The notes under the pieces were generated by a model. That model saw only the letters and a program-made list of their open reading frames with translations. It searched no databases and was not told where the DNA came from. A program made the translations under genes and the position numbers. From contig CAYZXS010000011.1 of NCBI GenBank assembly GCA_964482495.1, positions 1-64,000 on the forward strand: DNA of 64,000 bases, read 5' to 3'. This DNA is from J029 sp964482495. Lineage in GTDB: Bacteria > Planctomycetota > UBA1135. Every line of letters begins with the position of its first letter. Within the stretch, counting starts at the first letter, position 1. Of this stretch, positions 25,075 to 33,527 are shown piece by piece.

Positions 25075-25096
25075 ATCTTGAATAAGATCCCTCAAG
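25075..25096 (+). promoter_or_regulatory. Inverted repeats in the AAA ATPase leader
   Basis: Perfect ATCTT-GAAT-AAGAT palindrome (25075-25088) nested with CTTGA...TCAAG (25077-25096), directly before the ribosome-binding site AGGAGA (25103-25108). Possible operator or leader hairpin; the bound factor is unknown. Confidence 0.4.
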
Positions 25097-25117
25097 CTGA
25101 CCCAGGAGACTTTCCCC

Positions 25118-26293
25118 GTGGACCCGCGTAAGAACCCGTTCGCCCCCGGAGCCGGGGCTCCCCCGCCCGCCCTGGTCGGCCGGGACGAGATCGTCGCTGC
25201 GGCGGACATCGCCCTCCATCGCATCCGGGACGGCCGGCCCGAGAAGAGCCAGATGCTCCTCGGGCTTCGGGGGGTCGGCAAGACCGTGCTCCTGAACCGG
25301 ATCGGGCAGATCGCGGAGGATCTCGGATACCTGCTGATCCAGCTCGAGGCGCCCGAGGGGCAACGCCTCGCCGAGTACCTGGCCCCGGCTCTGAAGCGAG
25401 CCCTGATCCGCCTGAGCCGGATCGAGAAGGCGAAGAGCCTCTCGGGCCAGGCCATCGCCGCGCTCCGTGGCTTCGCGAGCGCCTTCCAGGTCTCGATCGG
25501 GGAGTTCCAATTCGGGGTCGGCGAACCCCCGACGGCGGACAGCGGGAACCTGGAGATCGACCTGCCCGAGCTGATGGTCTCCGTCGGCAAGGCGGCGCGC
25601 GCGGGCGATGCGAGCGTCGTCATCCTGATCGACGAGATCCAGTACCTGACGGAGGAGGACCTGCGCGCCCTCATCGTGTCCTTCCACATGATCTCGCAGG
25701 GCGGCCTTCCGGTGGTGTTGTTCGGCGCCGGGCTGCCGCAGGTGGCGGGCCTCGCCGGCGATGCCAAGTCCTATGCCGAGCGGCTCTTCGACTTCCCGCA
25801 GGTGGGGCCTCTGTCTCCCGCCGCGGCCAGGGAGGCGATCGAGCAACCGCTGCAGGACGAGGGCGCCGGCATCGACCGCGACGCCCTCGACCAGATCGTC
25901 GAGGTCACCGGCGGATACCCGTACTTCCTGCAGGAGTGGGGCAAGCACGCCTGGCGCGTGGCCGACTCTCCCCCGATCGACCTCGGGGATGTTGATCAGG
26001 CCAGCGAGGAAGCCACCGAGGCCCTGGACAAGAACTTCTTCCGGGTTCGCTTCGACCGGCTCACGCCACGCGAGCAGGACTACCTGCGCGCGATGGCGGC
26101 GCTGGGCCCGGGACCGCACCGGTCAGGAGAAATCGCGAAGCTGCAGGACCGGAAGGTGGAGAGCCTCGGCCCGCTCCGCAGCGGTCTGATCAAGAAGGGG
26201 ATGATCTGGAGCCCTTCGCACGGAGACACCGCGTTCACCGTCCCGCTGTTCGACGAGTTCATGAAGCGGGAGATGCCGGAATGGACGCCGTAG
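25118..26293 (+). CDS. AAA/STAND-like ATPase with C-terminal winged helix
   Basis: A 391-aa protein that starts at GTG with AGGAGA nine bases upstream. It resembles Orc1/Cdc6-like AAA_16 ATPases: Walker A GLRGVGKT (residues 49-56), Walker B VVILIDE (167-173), sensor-like VVLFGAGLP, a lid containing VTGGYPYFLQEWGKHAW, and a winged-helix-like C-terminus (YLRAMAALG...SLGPLRSGLIKKGMIW). The family is widespread in mobile and accessory regions and its role is not established. It lies convergent, with a 10-bp gap, to a truncated molybdopterin oxidoreductase gene; the AT-rich leader contrasts with neighbours. Confidence 0.8.
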   Translation: MDPRKNPFAPGAGAPPPALVGRDEIVAAADIALHRIRDGRPEKSQMLLGLRGVGKTVLLNRIGQIAEDLGYLLIQLEAPEGQRLAEYLAPALKRALIRLSRIEKAKSLSGQAIAALRGFASAFQVSIGEFQFGVGEPPTADSGNLEIDLPELMVSVGKAARAGDASVVILIDEIQYLTEEDLRALIVSFHMISQGGLPVVLFGAGLPQVAGLAGDAKSYAERLFDFPQVGPLSPAAAREAIEQPLQDEGAGIDRDALDQIVEVTGGYPYFLQEWGKHAWRVADSPPIDLGDVDQASEEATEALDKNFFRVRFDRLTPREQDYLRAMAALGPGPHRSGEIAKLQDRKVESLGPLRSGLIKKGMIWSPSHGDTAFTVPLFDEFMKREMPEWTP

Positions 26294-26303
26294 GCGGCGC
26301 CGG

Positions 26304-27224
26304 TCAGGCGATCCCGCGGCAAACCTGATCCGCCAGCTTCAACAGCGTCGGCTGCCGGTGTTCCCCGTGCATCCCTGCGACCGCCTCCCGTGCGCGCGGG
26401 AGCTCGATGCCCTCGGCGGTGACGTAGAGCGGGTTCCGGCTCTGCCCGCGGTAGAGGGCGAAGAGCTCGTCGATGTCGCGGAAGGCGTCGAGGCCCGCGC
26501 ACCAGCTAGCGGCGTCGGGGTGCCATTGGCCGCGGTCGAGCAGGCGGCGGGCCAGCGCCAGGGCCAGGGCCAGGGCGGCGTCGCTGCCCGGCCGTGGCTG
26601 GAGCACGGTGTCGCACAGCTCGGCGGTGCGGTGGCGCACCGGGTCGATCAGGATCAGGCGGGCGCCGCGCTCGCGGGCTTCCTTGAGCAGCAGGATCTGG
26701 TGGACGGCGCTGGTGTAGACGTTCCTCCCCCACACTACGATCGCGGCGGCGTTGCGCAGCTCGAACAGGTCGTTGGCCTCAGCGGCGCCGAAGTCCAGCT
26801 CCTGGGCCTCGTCGCCCGCCCCGGCGCAGATGTCGCCGCGCGTCCCCGTCACCGGCCCGAAGGCGTCGAAGAAGGCGCCGGTGACCGCCTTGAGCACGCC
26901 GAGCGAGCCGCCGCACCGATAGCGAAGGATTGCCTCGGCCCCGGACTGGCCTCGGATGTGCACCATCTTCTGCGCCAAGAGGTCGAGCGCCTCGTCCCAA
27001 CCGACCGGCTCGAAGCGATCGCCCTTGCGCAAGAGCGGCGCGGTCAGCCGTTCGGGGTCGGTCAGCCGCGCCGGGTAGTCGCGGTTGGTGCGCTCGCACA
27101 GGAAGCCGCGGGTGACCGGGTGGTCGGGGTCGCCTTGCAGGCGCACGACGCGGCCGTCCTCGACGGTCGCGATCATGCCGCAGGCGTCGCCGCAGTCGCG
27201 GCTGCAGGTGGTGCGGATCTGCAT
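26304..27224 (-). pseudogene. Truncated molybdopterin oxidoreductase (N-terminal part only)
   Basis: 306 codons. Residues 1-about 248 match the start of a BisC/FdhF-type molybdopterin oxidoreductase: 4Fe-4S ligands CSRDCGDACG and FLCERTNRDY, then VVWGRNVYTSAVHQ and LILIDPVRHRTAELCD. Full-length members are about 650-750 aa with a second half binding the cofactor. Here the frame instead continues into an unrelated-looking 55-residue tail (DIDELFALYRGQSRNPL..., HRQPTLLKLADQVCRG) and stops beside the AAA gene. Cofactor binding is not plausible, so I read it as a remnant left by an insertion/deletion. A short functional protein cannot be excluded. Confidence 0.65.
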
Positions 27225-27247
27225 GGGTGGGGCGGGAGGGGTCAGGA

Positions 27248-27269
27248 CTGCATGAAGGAGCCTGACACC
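27248..27269. repeat. REP-like dispersed repeat, copy 2
   Basis: Differs by one base from 12068-12089. It lies two bases beyond the stop codon of the FtsX-like permease gene. The surrounding GTCAGG (27241-27246) and CCTGAC (27261-27266) form an inverted repeat, so it can fold into a hairpin as REP elements do. Confidence 0.6.
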
Positions 27270-27271
27270 TC

Positions 27272-28370
27272 TTAGTTTAGATGACGCGCGGCCTCGGTCC
27301 GGTAGGCGGCCAGCGCGGGCACCAGGCCGGCGAGGGCGCCGACGGCCGCGACCGCGAGCAGCAGCAGCAGCTCGGTGGCGCCGGGCATGGCCGAGGCGGT
27401 GACGCCGGTCTGCTCGCGCAGCGCCCCGGCGCCGACCCACACGCCGGCGCCGGCCAGCACCAGGCCGAGCAGGCCGCCGGCCAGGGAGATGGCGGCCGAC
27501 TCCATCATCACCAGCGCCAGGATCGTGCGCCGCCGCGCGCCCAGCGCCCGCAGCACGGCGAACTCCTTCCGCCGCGCGCCCATGGTGTTGTAGATCGCGA
27601 CCAGCACGCCAGCCAGCGCCACCGCCACCACCAGCCCGGCCACGATCCGTAAGAGCTGGTCGACCCCGCCGACGATCCGGAACAGGTTCTGGACCTCCAC
27701 CGCCGGCCGCGCCGCCTGGGTATCGAGCCGGTCGTTGAAGTCGCGCCACAGCCGGATCGCGTGCACGCCGCGGCGCTTGTCGGTGCGCACCAGCACCGCC
27801 GACAGGCCCAGCGGGTCGCGGGCGCCGCCGGTGGCGGTGTCGTCGCTGGCCTGGTGGCCGTCGATCGAATAGAACGCGCCCAGCGGCACGAAGATCGCCC
27901 GGTCGAAGGGCGTGCCGGTNNNNNNNNNNNNNNNNNNNNNNNNNNNNNNNNNNNNNNNNNNNNNNNNNNNNNNNNNNNNNNNNNNNNNNNNNNNNNNNNN
28001 NNNNNNNNNNNNNNNNNNNGTCGGTGGTGGCGACGATGCGGTGGCCGCCGAAGCTGTCCCCGACCGCGGTCGGCACCGCCCAGGCCGCCCCGGGGTGCGC
28101 CGCCAGCTGCTCGTAGGCGGCGAAGGGCACGTTCCCGGGCGACAGCCCCATGTGGTAGAGCGCGTTCAAGGTCAGCTGCAGCGACGAGCCCTTGGCGCCG
28201 ACGATCACGTCGCAGACGCTGGCCGAGCGCTGGAAGCCGTCCTGCGCCGCGTTGCGCAGCGCACCCACCGCCGCGAACAGGCCGACCCCGAGCGCCACCG
28301 AGACCGTGGTCAGCGCCGTCGCCAACGGCCGCCGCCGCAGGTTGCGCAGCACCAGTCGAGGCAGCTTCAC
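27272..28370 (-). CDS. FtsX-like ABC transporter permease (interrupted by assembly gap)
   Basis: MacB/LolE-type permease. The N-terminal part (28370 to 28020) begins with GTG: KLPRLVLRNLRRRPLATALTT, a first transmembrane helix, then the extracytoplasmic VIVGAKGSSLQLTLNALYHM. After 100 N the C-terminal part (27919 to 27272) holds three further helices with the FtsX motif GARRKEFAVLRALGARRRTI. The start overlaps the ATPase stop (GTGA). Such pairs export lipoproteins, peptides or drugs. True length is unknown because of the gap. Confidence 0.85.
27920..28019. other. Assembly gap (100 N)
   Basis: Exactly 100 N inside the FtsX-like permease gene, between its extracytoplasmic and C-terminal membrane parts. 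Confidence 0.95.
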
Positions 28371-29017
28371 CGCAGCTCCTCCACCCGCTCGACGCGGCCC
28401 AGCGCCGCCGCCACCTCCAGGTCGTGGGTGGCGCACACCAGCGTGGTGCCCTGGGCCTCGGCGGTCTCGATCAGCAGCTCGAGCACGGCCCGGCCGGTGT
28501 CGGGATCCAAGCTGCCGGTCGGCTCGTCCGCCAGCAGCACCTTGGGCCGGTTCATCATCGCCCGCGCCAGGGCGCAGCGCGCCTGCTGGCCGATCGACAG
28601 CTGCCCCGGCCGGTGGTGCAGCCGCTCGCCCAGCCCGACCGCCGCCAGCAGCTCGGCGGCGCGCCCCTTCTCGACCCGGTGGCCGGCGAAGCTGGCGCCG
28701 AGCTCGACGTTCTCGACCGCGCTGAATCCCTCCAACAGATGGAAGGATTGGAACATGTAGCCGCAGTTGGCGGCCCGGAAGCGGTCGCGGTCGGGCTCGG
28801 CCATGGCGACGATGTCGGTGCCGTCGATCACCACCTGGCCGCGGTCGGGCTGGATCAGCCCGCTCAGCAGGTTCAGCAGCGTGGTCTTGCCCGAGCCGCT
28901 GGCGCCGACCAGGGCCACTCGCTCGCCGGCCTCGACCGACCACTGGGCGATGTCCAGGACCGCCCCGCCGCCGGCGTCACCGTCGTAGCTCTTGCGGACA
29001 TCGTGGAGTCGGATCAT
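28367..29017 (-). CDS. ABC transporter ATP-binding protein, LolD/MacB type
   Basis: A 216-aa ATPase: Walker A GASGSGKTTLLNLL, Q-loop MFQSFHLLEGFSAVENV, signature LSIGQQARCALARAM (Gly to Ile compared with LSGGQ), Walker B VLLADEPTGSLD, H-loop CATHDLEVA. The GTGA overlap with the downstream permease gene shows they form one exporter. The substrate is not evident. Confidence 0.9.
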   Translation of the reverse strand: MIRLHDVRKSYDGDAGGGAVLDIAQWSVEAGERVALVGASGSGKTTLLNLLSGLIQPDRGQVVIDGTDIVAMAEPDRDRFRAANCGYMFQSFHLLEGFSAVENVELGASFAGHRVEKGRAAELLAAVGLGERLHHRPGQLSIGQQARCALARAMMNRPKVLLADEPTGSLDPDTGRAVLELLIETAEAQGTTLVCATHDLEVAAALGRVERVEELR

Positions 29018-29052
29018 GGCGCCGCCCGCCCCGTCGGCCCGAGGCGGAGCGC

Positions 29053-29058
29053 TAGAAT
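29053..29058 (+). promoter_or_regulatory. Possible -10 element of the HAD-ECH fusion gene
   Basis: TAGAAT 34 bp before the ATG, with a ribosome-binding site GAGGAGA between them. No -35 consensus is visible. Confidence 0.35.
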
Positions 29059-29092
29059 ACGGTGTCCGCCGCTTGCACGAGGAGACTGAACG

Positions 29093-31138
29093 ATGAGCGC
29101 CTACCAGATCAAGAATTTCGCCGTCATCGGAGCCGGGAACATGGGCTCCGGCATCGCCCAGAAGATCGCCGCCGAGGGCCACCCGGTGGTCCTGGTCGAC
29201 CTGGACGACGAGAAGGTCGAGCGCGGCCTCGGCATCATCCGCAAGACCCTCGAGAAGGCGGTCGAGCGCAAGATCTTCCGGCCGGAGAAGGTCGAGAAGA
29301 TCCTCGGCAACCTGCGCGGCACCAGCGACTGGAGCGAGCTCGCCGACGTCGACCTGGTGGTCGAGGCGGTCTTCGAGGACCTCGAGGTCAAGCGCACGGT
29401 CTTCAAGCGGCTGGGCGAGGTCTGCAAGCCGACCGCGATCCTCGGCACCAACACCTCCTCCTTCTACGTCAAGGACGTCGCCTCCGTCACGCCGCACCCC
29501 GAGCGGGTCGTCGGCCTGCACTACTTCTACCACCCGGCGATGAACCGGCTGGTCGAGGTCATCGGCCACGCCGAGACCGACCCGGCCGCCTTCCAGGCCG
29601 CCTGGGCGGCGCAAGAGGCGATCGGCAAGACCCCGATCCGCAGCGCCGACGCGCCCGGCTTCGTGGTCAACCGCTACTTCGTGCCGTGGATCAACGAGTC
29701 GGTGCGGCTGCTCGACGAGGGCGTGGCCGACATCGCCACCATCGAGTGGGCGGCCAAGAAGGCCTTCGGCGTCGGTATGGGCCCCTTCGAGCTCATGAAC
29801 GTCACCGGCGTGCCGATCTCGATGCACGCCGCCAACACCCTCGGCCACGAGCTGCACGGCTTCTACGCCCCGGCCAAGGGCCTGTGCGCGCAGGTCGAGA
29901 AGGGCGAGAACTGGGACTTCAGCGGCGCGCCGGACGAGTCCAAGTACGACGAGGTCGCCGACCGCATGCTCGGCGTGGTCTTCTACGTCGCCTGCAAGCT
30001 GGTGGACGAAGGCGTCGGCACGGTCGAGGACACCGACATCGGCGCCCTGGTCGGCCTGCGCTGGCCGCGCGGCCCCTTCCACCTGCTGAACAAGGCCGGC
30101 GTCGAGCGCGCCAAGCTGCTGGCCGAGGCCGCCGTCACCCCGCACGGCCTCGAGCTGCCGGGCCTGCTCCAGACCGCCAACACCGCCGGCATCCCGGTGC
30201 AGCTGGTGTCGGTCGAGATGCGCGGCGACCAGAGCCACGTGCTGCTCAATCGCCCGGCGGCGCTGAACGCGCTCAACCAGAAGTCGGGCATGCAGTTCAT
30301 CAGCGCCATGCACCTAGCGAGGGAGCACGACAGCACCGGCGTCATCGTCAGCGCCACCGGCAAGGCCTTCGTCGCCGGCGCCGACGTCAAGTTCTTCGTC
30401 GACAACCTGAAGCGCGACACCTTCGGCCCGATCTACGACTTCGCGGCCGCCGGCCAGCAGATCTACCGGCTGCTCAACGGCGGCGACAAGCCGGTCGTGG
30501 CCCGCGTCCACGGCCTGGCCCTCGGCGGCGGCGCCGAGCTGGCGCTGGCCTGCGACTGGGTCATCGGCAGCCCCAAGGCCGCCTTCGGCTTCCCCGAGAC
30601 CGGCATCGGCATCTACCCGGGCCTCGGCGGCACCCAGCGCCTGGCCCGCCGCGTCGGCCTGCCGCTGGCCAAGTGGCTGGTCTACACCGGCGAGATGCTC
30701 GACGCCCGCTCCGCCACCGCCATCGGCCTGTGCGACGACGCCGTCTCCTTCGCCGAGCTGGACGAGCGCTGCGCGACCGCGATCGCCGACGGCCCGAAGC
30801 GCGACCGGACCGCCCCGACCACCGCGCCGGGCTCGGACTGGCAGCCGCTGTGGGACTTCTTCACCGACCACAGCGTCGACCAGATCCTGAGCGGCGATGC
30901 CGACACCCAGGGCGACCCGCGCCTCGAGCGCGCCGCGAAGAAGATGGGCCAGAAGTCGCCGCACGCGCTGTATCAGGTCGAGAAGGTCTTCGCCGAAGGC
31001 GAGCAGGTCGAGCTCGACCAGGCGCTCGACATCGAGCTCGAGGGCCTGAAGGAGGTCTTCCTGCACCCCGACGCCCTCGAGGGCATGTCGGCGCTGCTGG
31101 AGAACCGCCGGCCCGACTTCAACAAGGCGACGGTCTGA
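29093..31138 (+). CDS. 3-hydroxyacyl-CoA dehydrogenase / enoyl-CoA hydratase fusion
   Basis: A 681-aa bifunctional beta-oxidation enzyme with the dehydrogenase first. NAD-binding AVIGAGNMGSGIAQ (residues 10-23) and the HAD catalytic region GLHYFYHPAMNRLVEVI lie at the N-terminus, and a crotonase domain from about 390 carries GKAFVAGADVKFF and ALGGGAELALACD with FPETGIGIYPGLGGTQ. E. coli FadB has the opposite order (hydratase first). The dehydrogenase-first order occurs in archaeal and some bacterial fusions such as crotonyl-CoA hydratase/3-hydroxybutyryl-CoA dehydrogenases. No thiolase gene is adjacent. The crotonase glutamates (E of GGGAEL and FPE) are present. Confidence 0.9.
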   Translation: MSAYQIKNFAVIGAGNMGSGIAQKIAAEGHPVVLVDLDDEKVERGLGIIRKTLEKAVERKIFRPEKVEKILGNLRGTSDWSELADVDLVVEAVFEDLEVKRTVFKRLGEVCKPTAILGTNTSSFYVKDVASVTPHPERVVGLHYFYHPAMNRLVEVIGHAETDPAAFQAAWAAQEAIGKTPIRSADAPGFVVNRYFVPWINESVRLLDEGVADIATIEWAAKKAFGVGMGPFELMNVTGVPISMHAANTLGHELHGFYAPAKGLCAQVEKGENWDFSGAPDESKYDEVADRMLGVVFYVACKLVDEGVGTVEDTDIGALVGLRWPRGPFHLLNKAGVERAKLLAEAAVTPHGLELPGLLQTANTAGIPVQLVSVEMRGDQSHVLLNRPAALNALNQKSGMQFISAMHLAREHDSTGVIVSATGKAFVAGADVKFFVDNLKRDTFGPIYDFAAAGQQIYRLLNGGDKPVVARVHGLALGGGAELALACDWVIGSPKAAFGFPETGIGIYPGLGGTQRLARRVGLPLAKWLVYTGEMLDARSATAIGLCDDAVSFAELDERCATAIADGPKRDRTAPTTAPGSDWQPLWDFFTDHSVDQILSGDADTQGDPRLERAAKKMGQKSPHALYQVEKVFAEGEQVELDQALDIELEGLKEVFLHPDALEGMSALLENRRPDFNKATV

Positions 31139-31301
31139 GCCCGCGCCGGCAGCGAAGCGCGCTCTGGGATCGCCGCTTCGAGGTCGCCGAGCCGGTACTC
31201 CGGGCCGCCCAGCGGCTGGTCGAGGGGGCTGTCACGCTCGTGCCCACAGGAACTCGATTTGCCATAGGATGGGTCTTCCCCTGCCCGAACCCATCGAACC
31301 C

Positions 31302-32573
31302 ATGCGCACCCTACCCTGGATCCTCCCCATCCTGTTGGCCGCACCGGCCGCAGCCCAGAGCACCTATCTGACCGAGGACTTCGAGTCCGGCGCGGTCCCG
31401 CCGACCGGCTGGCAGGAGCTCAACAACGGTAACAACGTCGGCTGGGAGCCCAGCAGCGGCAACTTGTTCGGCACCACCGAAGCCTGGCACGACGACTTCA
31501 CCGGCTGGAACGACAACACGCTGGTGTCGCCGCAGATGGACCTGAGTGCCGCCTCCGCGGTCTTCGCCCACTGCTCGCAGTACGTCTGGTACGCCTCCTG
31601 GCGCGACCACCACTTCGTCCACGTCTCGCTCGACAACGGGGTCACCTTCATCAACATCGTCGACGACCTCGCCGGTGACGGCGTCAGCGACCTGACCGCC
31701 GACATCAGCGCCTACGGCGGCGTCAACGGCGTCAACGTCGCCTACCAGTACACCGGCGACTACGCCTCGGAGTGGTCGATCGACAACGTCGTCGTCAATG
31801 ACTCCTCGACCCCTCCGCCGCCGCCGCCGCCGGCGATCCTGACCACGCTGGTCAACCCGGCAAACGGCCACACCTACCACCTGCTCGACGTCTCCAACTG
31901 GAGCTTGGCGGAGGCCACCGCGGTGAGCCTGGGCGGCCATCTGGCCACGGTGGACGACGCGGCCGAGAACACCTGGATCGAGACCAGCTTCGGCAATTGG
32001 GGCGGCCTGTCGCGCACCCTGTGGATCGGCCTCAACGACGTCGCGCTCGAAGGGACCTTCGTCTGGGCCGACGGCACTCCGGTGGGCTACACCAACTGGA
32101 ACGCCGGTGAGCCGAACAACTCTACCGGCAATGACCCGGTCAACGGCGAAGACCACGTCATGATCTACGGCACCGGCGGCACCTGGAACGACCTGCACGA
32201 CACCCACACCTCGCCCTGGTTCCCGAACATCTGCGGCGTGGTCGAGATCGGCGGCCCCCCCGGACCGGCCCTCGCCGTCAACAACCTGGTGGCCGGCGGC
32301 GTGGTGACGATCGCGGTCTCGAACGCGACCTCGATGGGGACCGTGCGCCACGGCTACTCGCTCTACGGCGGCGGCCCGGTCACGACCCCCTACGGCGACC
32401 TGCTGCTGAGCCCGCCCTACACCGAGTTCCCGGCCATGGTCGCGGACGCCAACGGTGACGCCTCCTTGTCGGTCCCGGTCCCGGCTGGCACCACCGGCGT
32501 GTCGGTGTGGTTCCACGCCTTCGACCTGGGCTCGCTGACCTTCACCAACGGCGTCGCCGCGGTGATCGGCTAG
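31302..32573 (+). CDS. Secreted C-type-lectin-domain protein
   Basis: A 423-aa exported protein: signal MRTLPWILPILLAAPAAAQ and a MAM/jelly-roll-like segment (TEDFESGAVPPTGWQ to SEWSIDNVVV). After a PPPPPPP linker comes a C-type lectin domain (NGHTYHLLDVSNWSLAEATAVSLGGHLATVDD, LWIGLNDVALEGTFVWADG, NWNAGEPNN, GGTWNDL) and a C-terminal beta domain ending VSVWFHAFDLGSLTFTNG. The EPN-containing loop suggests mannose-type, calcium-dependent sugar binding. The ATG at 31302 starts the signal peptide. Secreted proteins of this composition are common in Planctomycetota. Confidence 0.85.
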   Translation: MRTLPWILPILLAAPAAAQSTYLTEDFESGAVPPTGWQELNNGNNVGWEPSSGNLFGTTEAWHDDFTGWNDNTLVSPQMDLSAASAVFAHCSQYVWYASWRDHHFVHVSLDNGVTFINIVDDLAGDGVSDLTADISAYGGVNGVNVAYQYTGDYASEWSIDNVVVNDSSTPPPPPPPAILTTLVNPANGHTYHLLDVSNWSLAEATAVSLGGHLATVDDAAENTWIETSFGNWGGLSRTLWIGLNDVALEGTFVWADGTPVGYTNWNAGEPNNSTGNDPVNGEDHVMIYGTGGTWNDLHDTHTSPWFPNICGVVEIGGPPGPALAVNNLVAGGVVTIAVSNATSMGTVRHGYSLYGGGPVTTPYGDLLLSPPYTEFPAMVADANGDASLSVPVPAGTTGVSVWFHAFDLGSLTFTNGVAAVIG

Positions 32574-32597
32574 CGACCGGCGGCCCGCGCCGCGCGC

Positions 32598-33518
32598 TCA
32601 GCCGCGCGGCGCGGCGTCGCAGATGCCGCGGAAGCGGCAGAAACGGCAGGCATCCGGGGCGCCGGTTGCCTGCCAGTTCTCCATCTGCACCGGGTCCACG
32701 TCCGGGTCGTAGTGGACCTCCATCATCTCGCGCACGCTCTCGGACATGCGGTCCTGCGCCTGGCTGAGGGCCTCGATGGAGACCGGGATCGGCTTGACCT
32801 CGCCGGTGCCGATGTAGGCGGCGTAGAGCTTGATGTCGTCCGGGTCGGCGCCCCACTTCTCGCAGGCGTAGAGGCCGTAGGTCAGCAGCTGGAACAGGTC
32901 CTCCTCGCGCGGCTTGCCGGTCTTCCAGTCCCAGATGTGGACGGTCTCGCCCTCCTGGTAACCGAAGTCCGGCACGGCGTAGACCTTGGTGCCGAGGAAG
33001 AGGTAGGTGTCGAGCGACTCCAGCGCCCGCCACGAGTCCGGGTGCGCGGCGCGGACCGGCTCCAGCGCCGGCATCTCGCAGAAGTTCTTGGCGCAGCGCT
33101 CGAGGTGAGCGCGCACGGCTTCGAGCTTGTCGGGCGGCAGCTCGCGGCCGTAGTGGTGCTCCTCGAGGTGGGTCGACTTGTTGGGCCGCGCGCGCCAGCC
33201 GTCGCCGCTGGATTGCCGCCAGCCCTCGCGGAACAGCTCGCGGGCCTCCTCGTAGAGCTCCTGGGCGTTCATGCTGCTGCCGGCGCGCTTGAGCTGGAAC
33301 CAGCGCTCGATCGCGCGGTGCATGCAGTCGCCGGCGTAGGCGGGCAGCGAGGTCAGGGTCTTGTGGACCATGATCTCGAACTTCTGGCCGCGGGGTTCCT
33401 CCTTCCACCAGCCCCACGAGGCGTAGCGGCCGTACCAGTACTCGCGCTTGCAGCGCAGGAACTCCTTCGCCCGGCTGGCGGACCAGGAGAGTTCACAGCG
33501 GATTTCCTTGAGAGCCAC
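32598..33518 (-). CDS. PD-(D/E)XK nuclease-family protein, Cas4/RecB-like with cysteine cluster
   Basis: A 306-aa single-domain nuclease. N-terminal SWSASRAKEFLRCKREYWYG is the PDDEXK_1 opening with the first cysteine. The active site appears as VYAVPDFGYQEGETVHIWDWKTGKP (Asp, then DWK), followed by FQLLTYGLYA (QxxxY motif). The C-terminus has ACRFCRFRGIC, so four cysteines could hold an Fe-S cluster as in Cas4/AddB. No CRISPR array or cas gene is nearby, so a stand-alone repair or processing role is more likely. A few bases separate its start from the next gene's stop. Confidence 0.82.
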   Translation of the reverse strand: MALKEIRCELSWSASRAKEFLRCKREYWYGRYASWGWWKEEPRGQKFEIMVHKTLTSLPAYAGDCMHRAIERWFQLKRAGSSMNAQELYEEARELFREGWRQSSGDGWRARPNKSTHLEEHHYGRELPPDKLEAVRAHLERCAKNFCEMPALEPVRAAHPDSWRALESLDTYLFLGTKVYAVPDFGYQEGETVHIWDWKTGKPREEDLFQLLTYGLYACEKWGADPDDIKLYAAYIGTGEVKPIPVSIEALSQAQDRMSESVREMMEVHYDPDVDPVQMENWQATGAPDACRFCRFRGICDAAPRG

Positions 33519-33527
33519 GGAGGGAGT

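Noticed and set aside
26304..26306. TGA ending the truncated molybdopterin oxidoreductase as a possible second selenocysteine site (as in formate dehydrogenase)
   Set aside because: Sequence beyond the TGA is the convergent AAA gene with no oxidoreductase homology, and the codon is not at the Sec position of FdhF.
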